A stretch of 64,000 bases of DNA, from contig OX439036.1 of the NCBI GenBank assembly GCA_949317995.1, positions 85,783,920 to 85,847,919 on the forward strand, in the 5' to 3' direction. The notes beneath the pieces are model-generated. The model was not told where the DNA came from and ran no database searches. It was given only the letters and a program-made list of their open reading frames with translations. Shown here in pieces: positions 55,813 to 64,000 of the stretch (the first letter of the stretch is position 1; every line of letters begins with the position of its first letter). The DNA comes from Acholoe squamosa. Its lineage: Eukaryota > Annelida > Polychaeta > Phyllodocida > Polynoidae. The translations under genes were made by a program, and so were the position numbers.

Positions 55813-58800
55813 TAACTGTTGTTTTGGTTTCCCATGGGATCAGCAAGCTATTCTCCTTACTATGCATATTTTAGAGGACAAAGATGCATGCGCTGTACCA
55901 GTGAAAGTCAGACACCTTTGATAAATACTTGTAAGATGTTCTAGGGGTCTTCAGTCTGCTAAGCTATCCCTCTATACGCTTTCAGACCCCCACCACACCC
56001 CAAACCGTTTCCTCGATCAATGCACCTCCCTGTTATTGAGAAAATCGTCGTGGAAGAGTATGTGGAATCTTCTGAAAGGATCTATTATCCCAATTTAAAG
56101 TCATACACAGTTCTAAGCTTTCTCCCAAGCCATTCACATGGCTGCAAGAATAACGGGAGCTCATTACTGAAACTGCATGGCATGGGAATTCTAAACAGCA
56201 GTGTCTTTAATGACGCAGAGGGCGGGTATGGAATGACTGCTGTGCATCTTTATGATAGGTCTCCCTGCTGGCATAGCGCGAACCATGGACTACCTAGTGA
56301 GAAAATGAGGACAGCGTCTCCCTGCAGACGAGTCAAATTGTAAGCTTCTATTGAAATCTTTTTTTTTATCTTTTGAGAACATATGTTAAGCTCTATCATA
56401 TTGGTCTACCCTTTAGGGGCATAGCATACACGCCTTCTATGACATGTACATATCATAGACAAATGATAAAACGTGTAATGAAGAAGGAAACCCAGATAGG
56501 CTGTAATATGTATCAATTTAGCGCCATTTCGGTCTGATTACTGGGGAGACAGCGGGTCGGTGTCCTGGATGTAGCTATCGCCCTCTAGCGACAGGCGGAA
56601 GTGACAGCTGCTGGTAATGCGCATGCGCCGACCGTCTTAACTAGAACGCCCCCATCATATACCCTCCCCTTTTATGCCCACCCCTAGCCCTAGATCGGGT
56701 ATATGCATCGTCGCGCCAGGGTGGGGCGGCGCGTGCGACAGCCATGCCCGACGCACCTGCTCCCATTCCCTTACGTCCCCAAACCACCCTTCCACCTCCA
56801 CAAGCGCCGACATGGTGTATGCAATTATTTAATACCATAACGGAAAAGGCGGGCAAGGTTCGGCTTACCTCCGGCACAGCCGCCAGCAGGGCCCCGCCTG
56901 GGGCTCTCGTGCCATCTCACGTAACGCTGGGCGCGCCGCGTTTAGCGACCAATTGCATGTGGGAGGACGACTGGCGCGTCCTTACCACAGAACATGACAT
57001 GGATGCACGTGTGTCATCCTACATACTTATAGGGAACAACTTAAATAACCTAGTCACCACACGGCCTACACTCAAATTTCTGATATAACGTTCTTAGCAA
57101 GAGGGTGGGGTGTTCTCCTAAACGTCCATTTATAAATGCATGATAATATTATCATGATCGATTTGAGGACACGACGGTAGGCGAGACAGCCGAAAAGGGT
57201 TGTTAATGATGGCATGTATAATGCAAGACACGCTGTTCCAGAAACAGAAAAAAAAGATTACTCATTCAGCGCGAGATTGCATCCCCAACGCACGCCTTAA
57301 CGGCACTTGTGTTCCAATGTGCCGTGCTAATCAGCGCAGGCAATAGTCTCTACTGTGGTGTGCATGGATTTTACATCATAAACGTTACTGCTGTCCTCCC
57401 CTTTCCACCTCTCTGAGTCTCTGTCTCTGAATCTCTCTTGAGAGTCTCTCTGTGTCTCTAAACTCGAGGACGCACTGTTCTCTGTAGTCTGACTTCTGTT
57501 CCTGACTGAAGGATGGATGGCCGTGTGCGCCTACTTGAGCAGACAGTAGTTGTTCCTACTGAGTTCTGCACGCTGTAACAAAAAGACAAGGGCGCGAGGC
57601 GCCTTTCTCTACGCTTGCCGCGCGCTAAATGCCTGCGCGACTGACAAAGCAAGTGCCAAATGATGAGACGAAGGAAATGAAAAAGAACAAGGCGCGACGC
57701 AAAGTAAAGAAGCTTCTTCCAAGATAGACAGACAAGGAGGTAGAGATTATGGTGAATATGCCTTTTTCCATGAGCTGGTGTAGTTTCCTCGCATTGAGTC
57801 GGATCTACCAAGCCATTTTATCGACTGTGGACAGTGATCCTTATCCTGTGATGGGGTGGACCAGTGGGGTGACGATATAGATTAGAAAGGCATTTGAGAT
57901 CAAGGCATACAACAGGATAAAGAATGTGGAAAACGATAACTGTACAGCTTGGGACAATAGTGAAATGCATGCAGAAAATTAAAGCAGTACTCTCCACCAA
58001 GGAACTAAAGATTGATGCTCTATAATACAGTGTACAACCTTGCTCTACCATAGTACACCGCGCCCTTGATGTGAGGGCTGCTTTATAGTGGACGGGAGTA
58101 TGGGGTTAATACAAGATAAGAGAACGTGTCAAAATGTGATGACAAGGGTCCCAGCTTTTAGCGATAAGCGATGGGAAAGATTTCCAAAGGATGGCCTGTG
58201 TTGGAAATGAGTGTAGGGTAAAACGGCCAGAAGAGCGGGAGGGAAGGCGGAAAGGATGGCGTTGAATAATACCTCTCTGATTTAGTAATGATGGATTAAA
58301 GAGGTCTGAGAAGCATACTGTGTGGCACAGTTAGCTACTGCCAACGTTTTAGTTGCCGTGACTGACTTTTGGGTTGTGTACTAATGACTGGATCCAGCTG
58401 ATGGTCACGACGATGTCTTTTAATACATCACCGGAGAGGCTTCTGTAGGAGTACCATCCCCAGGAGAGCCCACAATGCTACAGAGACGTCATCAATTCTC
58501 CCCACTACCCCATATTTCCCCTTTGTGTGCAGTTCTGAAGTGATAAGGTACCTTACAACCTCAAGACACATACGGCTTGAGGCACATTTAAAGCAGAACG
58601 GTTGGGGGTGATCTTGGTCTATGGATATTAGCATATATATTGTGCCTTATATGAAAGGTAATGATCTAACCCACCATCCATGGAGATACAGCTCTTACAG
58701 GGGAATATCGAGAAAAGCCTTCCTAATTTTTATGCTGAATGAAATGCATCCAGAAATGAAAAAAGATGTTCTGCCCTTAATGTAGGGAGTATGCGTACGC
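55813..58800. other. Intergenic DNA with one CpG-richer stretch
   Basis: No gene was recognised with confidence. At 56590-56640 an ETS-type GGCGGAAGTG and an NRF1-type TGCGCATGCGC lie within 40 bases, and CpG is enriched to about 57,000. This looks like a promoter, and gene B reads away from it on the minus strand. An open frame at 56744-57088 (plus) is proline-rich and probably chance. Confidence 0.4.
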
Positions 58801-60627
58801 ATATTTGTGACATATACTGGGAAAAGGGGCCTTAATGCACCCTGCACTAAAGGCCCTTTTCGCAGATCCTGTCACATTTTATGTCCTGTCCATTCTGCAG
58901 TGTCACGCTCAATATTCTCAATATCATTAAATAGATGATTAGGAGCAATGTCCTTTCAGAATAAAAAAAAGAACTACAATGTACAAGTATAGAACGTAAA
59001 TATGACAGTGAACAGCAGTTAACAAGAAACTTTCCTCTTTTTCTTTTTTTTTTTTTTAAATTAAATTGCCACCTATTTATTTGAGCAAGATCCTGACTAT
59101 TTAATATATTCTCACTAATTTAAACGTCTGAAGGGCTATGGGGACCCGTGTGCTATGCATCAGTCATCATGGTACGTAATTGGATATGATGCTGTTCTGT
59201 TACGTCTGTTGACATTTTAATACAGTTTTAAGTACTTTAGATAGAGGTTCGTCTAATCTTTATCAGTATCTTTCTTGTGGTAATCTAGATACATTAGCTG
59301 TACACCTGCACCACCTGTTATCACCAGACCAAAGGAATCTTTTCTACTTTGGATAAGTCCCCTTTATTGATAGCGATGGCGTGCATGGCACGAGTCACCT
59401 TGTAGTACTGCGTATAGTTCCTTTAGATATGGAGCTACCGCCAAGGAAGGTCTTTAGCCAGGGGCCCTTAGTCACTACTCTTTGATACGAATTCATATGG
59501 TCAAAATCAGATTGGCAACACCTAAGTATAGTTACTGGATTGTGTTACTGTGGGGGTAAATGTGTGCATACATGTGTGTATGCACCCCACAGCCTGGCAG
59601 CTTAGCAAGGATCAACCAGCCGCCAGGCCACTGTAAAATGGTTTAAGTCATTTCTCATCCAGTAGCCGTCTAGAGTCCTACTATATAGACCACCTCATGA
59701 TCCATATGCCCCACTGGACTGAGCAGCTCAGCCTGCAGCACACCGCCTCAACCATCGTCAGGACCACAGAGCAATAAATGCCACTGAGAGCAGCCCCCAC
59801 CCCCTCTTTCAGACCGATCGTGTAATGCCCAGGTTCATTCATACATAACTCAGCGGCCTGGGGTAGGTGTTGGATAGACTACCTATGGGGAGTATGGGGT
59901 TGAAGATTGAAGGCAGTGGCCAATTGCAGCCGCCTTTAGTGGATGCAGTGGGCCATTGGGTAAAGCTGTGCTGGACTATGGTGGGGGAGGGGTGTAATAG
60001 TTGGGGTGCTATATGAGGGGTGTTCCACATGGGCCGATCTGTCAGGTGCTGACGGCCTTCACCAACCGCCCAACACCCCCTATAGTAGCCCTGCCCACCC
60101 CAACAGAGGCCCAGCTGCCGCCCAGAAACTCACAAACACTGAGTAGCTCGACACAAGGGAAAATGGGCGAAAAGCCCGACAAAAAGCCTCACTGCTGACC
60201 CCGTGTCGCCCGAAGGAGGGCAATCAGAGGCCGGTTTCGATAATGACAGTGAGGCCAGTCGGGTGCCGCCCACACCGTCGACAACGACACACCTCACTTC
60301 CTGTTACGGAGTAGCTCATGGCCGGAAGTAGGCACAGCCCACTCCAGGCGCATGCGTAATGAAAACACATGAGTCACGTGGCCCGGTTACCTGCTGGCTG
60401 AGGTTCACGCCGTTTGGGGAATTGGGTAGGGTAGTAGGGGATGTGCTGACCAGCCATGTTCTTTTTTTGTATTAAGTTAATAAATCAGCAGAACACTGTC
60501 AGACAAAAAGGCTGCCTCTCGAGCTAGGTTCTATGCACACCAACTACGTGCTCAGTTGCTTGGCTTTAATTGCAAGAGCACTAATTGCAAAATCGACTAT
60601 TTCCAAATATGTTAAGTATCTGGTATG

Positions 60628-60860
60628 CCCGGTCCCTGCACTTTGTACACTTTGAGTTTATTTCCTATAAAAAGGGGTGTTTTATGCCACTAGAAATCAG
60701 TGTTTCCGAGAATAAGGGATGTTCTGGGGGCCCCAAAAATCAGTGTTTTTCTAGAATAAGAGGTGATTTTTTTCACTTCAAAATCAGTGGATAAGGGGGT
60801 GTTTTTGCAAATGGAGAACGCAGGTGACGTCCCCTTTTGATGCGGAGTGCAGGGACCTGG
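60628..60860. mobile_element. hAT-type MITE with 8-bp target duplication
   Basis: The ends CCCGGTCCCTGCACT and AGTGCAGGGACCTGG are inverted with one mismatch. CTGGTATG is duplicated outside both ends (60620-60627 and 60861-60868). An 8-base duplication is typical of hAT elements. The 233-base body has two AATCAGTGTTT words and no coding. It sits inside the decayed element at 58.8-61.8 kb. Confidence 0.82.
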
Positions 60861-61329
60861 CTGGTATGAGACCCATGATAAACAGAAGAAACTGCATCAG
60901 AAAGACTAGCTTTAAATGAAGAATTGCTAGTCGAGATTCCTTACCACTGCGGAGCTGGGGACAGAGATAAGGACTGCATTGGACGTTCGAGGGCGCCGTC
61001 AGACTGAAAAATGCCGTGTCATCAGTGAGGACGTACATGAAGCTCAAATCACGACCTACCATGCACTGGACAGCCTCATGGTGTCAAATGTCCTATGAGC
61101 TATTGACATACAGGTCCGGCCCATGCCAACCCAGAGGGTCCCTGTAACCCTTGGCATTGTTGCATTCTCTGAAAGATGTTGCTCCTATAGTAAAAGGAAG
61201 AGCTGGCTAAAATGCCCTCATTTCCAGTCCTTTCTTTTCATGTAGCTATAACTTGTCCCTTTTGTTGCTCACAAGTGGTCATTCAAGTACGGTGCTAAAA
61301 AAGCAATCTTTGAGTAGGTACCTAGTTGG

Positions 61330-61730
61330 GAGAAGTCAGTCAATATAATATACTAACTGACTTGTCCCCACTAGGTACCTCCGGGACAAGTTTCCGGGAC
61401 AAGCCTCTCTGCCCAATGTCTGCTCTACTTCGTGTGCAGGCTGCCATGGATCCTTCCCTCCCAAATGAGCCTCTAATAGTCAATGGTCATGGACACCCCA
61501 TGACAATTGGTCATGTGAATTGTGAATGGGAGTCAGCACTTAAAAGGGTGGGCGAGTCACCTAAAAAATACAGTTTGCCTTCATTAAGGGGCGGAGGGAA
61601 CCTATATCATCCTTGGCGGAGGCGCAAGTTTCATTTATTACCATAGGGGGGGGGCACTAGCAGATATCAAGAGGCATGGCGGATGGGCCTCTGATGCTGT
61701 CAGGGCCTTACTCCGCCCCCCCCCCCACTG
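61330..61730 (+). pseudogene. Tyrosine recombinase C-terminal remnant
   Basis: The translated sequence runs KPLCPMSALLRVQAA, then PLIVNGHGHPMTIGHVN, then KRVGESPKKYSLPSLRGGG, then DIKRHGGWASDAVRAL. The order (LCP…AL / short glycine turn / GxxxxxYSxHSxR-like / GGWxSDAV) matches the C-terminal half of eukaryotic tyrosine recombinases of DIRS, Ngaro or Crypton elements. The copy is broken. Confidence 0.6.
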
Positions 61731-61790
61731 GGGCTTAGTGCAAGGGGTCCTAATACCCCTTTTCCCAGTACATGCCACATATACATATCA

Positions 61791-63523
61791 ATAATTTTGT
61801 TACACTGAGATATTGCCAATAAATATCAGGTATTTAAATTGTGAAGGGCTGCGTGTGTCTGTTAATGTAATAAAAGACCATTGTTAGGTTGAGCACAAGG
61901 GCATTCGACCGAGTATGAGGGGACGGGGGTTGTGGCTAGGATGGGAAGTGTTGGGTTATGAATGATGGAGCTACTACCGGGTACATGGCATTCTATATTG
62001 TGCACGGAAATGAATGAACCTAAAGTGGTTTACAAGGTGATATATGTCACATAAGAAGGAGGAACCCCCTTACATGTACGCGCAAAGAAGCGATAAAGGC
62101 AAGACAAAGACATTATTAATGATGACTTTCAAGATGCCCAACAGAACCGAAATAAAAACCTAGGGCTCTTAATTTCAGTTTTTGTCAGTATGGTATGACT
62201 TTATACATCAGCATCCATATCTTTAGTGTTCTGGGTAATTTTTCTTCTTTCTTTTTGAATATATTAATATACAATAAAGTCTGTCCCTTGTGCATAGCTC
62301 ATCATTCTATCCTAAGACAGACTACATGGACCCTACTAAAAGTGGAAAATAAAAAACCATGTTGTAAACATTACCTCCAAGGTAAATACCATTAAGGGCT
62401 GAGACAGCCCCGCCCAGCAACGGACATGACGTCACGGTAATATCCTCAGGGCATGTTATGTGGCTTATCACAGAGCTGATAACAAATCGCTCACCTCTCT
62501 TCAGCACACTCAGTCAAGAGCCCATATTACTGGCGACAGTATTGGAGAACCCTCTCCAAGCAGCAGATAATAGTATGACGGAAGTACCTCTGACACTACA
62601 GCAAACTTACCGTCTATGGCCTGGGTGTTCATTTAGAAATCTAGGTTTATGAACAGACCACCGCCATTTACTTCACATATGGTAATTGTGGGCATGTACC
62701 TTTCAGCACGTCCTTTCAGGACATTGAAAGATGCCACTCAAACTTCGTTTAGTTGACGAATTAATTAGGTAAGTACTGATCTATGTTAGCTGAATATATG
62801 GCAGTTATGCAATTGCTATTATAGTTACATGGTGCCTTCAAACATCACACCCGTTAAGTCGATTGTGCAAATCGACACTGTAAAAAATGTCGTCAAAATA
62901 ACGACGGATCTCTGGCAACTGGGGTCCGCAAGGAATTTCCCGTCATTTTCATGGATATTCCTTGTACTAGGGTGCTTTACTGTACTGCAGTCGTAGGGTA
63001 GATCGTAGAAACTAAACATTACTTCAGTGTATCACAAATTATGGTGGTTCACTTTTCACTTCAACATTAATGCCTGGTAGAATCAACATTTACTATTAGA
63101 GTTACTGTTGGACTCCGCAGGATGAGTAAAGTAGATCAATTGGCAGGGAGATAAACAATCATCCTAGGCCATAGATGATATCTCTGATTCTGAGTGCCAC
63201 CATATGTCCTTATAGCCTTGATCAATAATTGAGTATTCTTGTATCACCTAACGGACTTGCATTGCCTTTTTTATATCTGTATGCAAAGTGCAACTCTGGG
63301 GGGGGTATATGTAGGTCAACTTCTAGACACTGTCCAATCTTGGGCACGATTAGTCAAAATATGCACTTCCTGCATAAAAAACTAATGTGTCATGATACAG
63401 AATAACAGTCACAGGAGATTAAATTCACGTTAACTGCACTTTTATCTCGACTTGTCAAACCAGAGATATATTAAGAAAATTAACGTCACATGTTATGCCA
63501 TCATCCATTCTGTCATAATTACA
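61791..63523. other. Intergenic DNA, nothing recognised
   Basis: AT-rich sequence with no defensible exon or element. Confidence 0.4.
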
Positions 63524-63841
63524 ATGCATACGATTGATATCAAGTGGAAGGGTGGTGAAGAAGAAGAAAAAGAGCTACCTCCTTGGATAACTTCCAAGGC
63601 GGAGGTAGACCAAGCCATACAATGGGCCATTCGCCAAAGATGCAACAGACCCTTTGATCACTCGAAATACCGATTTCAAATGTATAGGAACACATCAATG
63701 GAACATCACCTGTGTGCTTTGGAGGCTACAAGACCAATTAGGACCTGTCTGTGTAAGGTGTGTTTCATTGAACCGATGGTATTGAGTGGTGTTGGGAGGA
63801 AGGGTGGCGATGACTGGAGCATCGGTGTGTTTAATTATTAG
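63524..63841 (+). CDS. Unrecognised open frame, 105 residues
   Basis: An ATG-started frame (MHTIDIKWKGGEEEEKELPP) runs to a stop at 63841. It contains tryptophans, a KAEVDQAIQWAIRQRCNR segment and a few cysteines, which gives it a more protein-like composition than neighbouring chance frames. No family was recognised, and it could be an exon of a gene running out of the window or chance. Confidence 0.2.
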   Translation: MHTIDIKWKGGEEEEKELPPWITSKAEVDQAIQWAIRQRCNRPFDHSKYRFQMYRNTSMEHHLCALEATRPIRTCLCKVCFIEPMVLSGVGRKGGDDWSIGVFNY

Positions 63842-64000
63842 CGTTGAGAAGTGGGTAGAAGGTAGAGCTCTTGTGTTACCTGTACCAAGATGCACTTAGC
63901 GACGGAAACGTCACCTGTACTGAGGTCTGGCTAATACCTCATACCTCAAGGAGAACCAAGGCCGCCATTAGCACGTTATGGGCGCGCTTACAGCCGATAT

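Larger units (their letters stand above)
58802..61790. mobile_element. Decayed tyrosine-recombinase element with inverted ends
   Basis: Near 58815 the sequence TACTGGGAAAAGGGG…GCACTAA has an inverted partner near 61732-61780 (TTAGTGCAAGGGG…CCCTTTTCCCAGTA), about 75% alike over 42 bases. Inside, at 61.33-61.73 kb on the plus strand, is a tyrosine-recombinase C-terminal remnant. The whole is about 3 kb and decayed. It may be a second DIRS/Ngaro-like fossil or a Crypton-like element. The family is undecided and the limits are approximate. Confidence 0.5.

Noticed and set aside
56744-57088. Proline-rich open frame in CpG-richer DNA
   Set aside because: High GC lengthens chance frames, both strands are open, and no domain is recognised.
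57458-57811. Minus-strand open frame of 117 residues with a hydrophobic segment
   Set aside because: Low-complexity arginine-rich tail, non-conserved look and no splice context; probably chance.

Overview
The window is animal genomic DNA, AT-rich, with GT-AG introns, long intergenic stretches and many mobile elements. A marine invertebrate is likely. A short SINE-like tail built of TTTGG pentamers resembles those I associate with lophotrochozoans such as molluscs or brachiopods, but I cannot name the species.

The host genes are two related single-pass membrane receptor genes pointing towards each other. Gene A lies on the plus strand, and only its last three exons (stalk, membrane segment, cytoplasmic tail; about 1.06-5.53 kb) are in view. 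Gene B lies on the minus strand (46.4-50.6 kb) and shows exons for a SUEL/galactose-binding lectin domain, a CUB domain, a CCP/sushi domain, a stalk, a membrane segment and a tyrosine-bearing tail. The membrane exons of A and B have the same length (88 nt), phase and similar protein sequence, so the pair looks like an old inverted local duplication. The roughly 40 kb between their 3' ends is filled with mobile DNA.

The main element is a Polinton (Maverick) at 7082-24157. It has 225-bp terminal inverted repeats identical to each other, a perfect 6-bp target duplication (ATCCAG), and coding regions that all look open, so it looks whole and very recent. The rightward block encodes a packaging ATPase, two small conserved Polinton proteins, a chromodomain integrase, a probable penton-like minor capsid protein, a small basic protein and a probable major capsid protein. 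A leftward protein-primed family B DNA polymerase gene follows, with several short leader exons. The right third holds four less familiar genes, including a type I membrane protein with a leucine-rich-repeat-like ectodomain. I found no adenovirus-type cysteine protease.

A broken DIRS-like tyrosine-recombinase retrotransposon lies on the minus strand at about 27.2-35.4 kb, with inverted terminal repeats, and itself carries a small SINE-like insertion. Farther right are several small inverted-repeat DNA elements: a family ending in AATTCAAAACATCCTGGGAT, a family saturated with GTGTTTAG motifs, a hAT-type MITE with an 8-bp duplication, and a decayed tyrosine-recombinase element at about 58.8-61.8 kb. 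No tRNA, rRNA or CRISPR array was seen.
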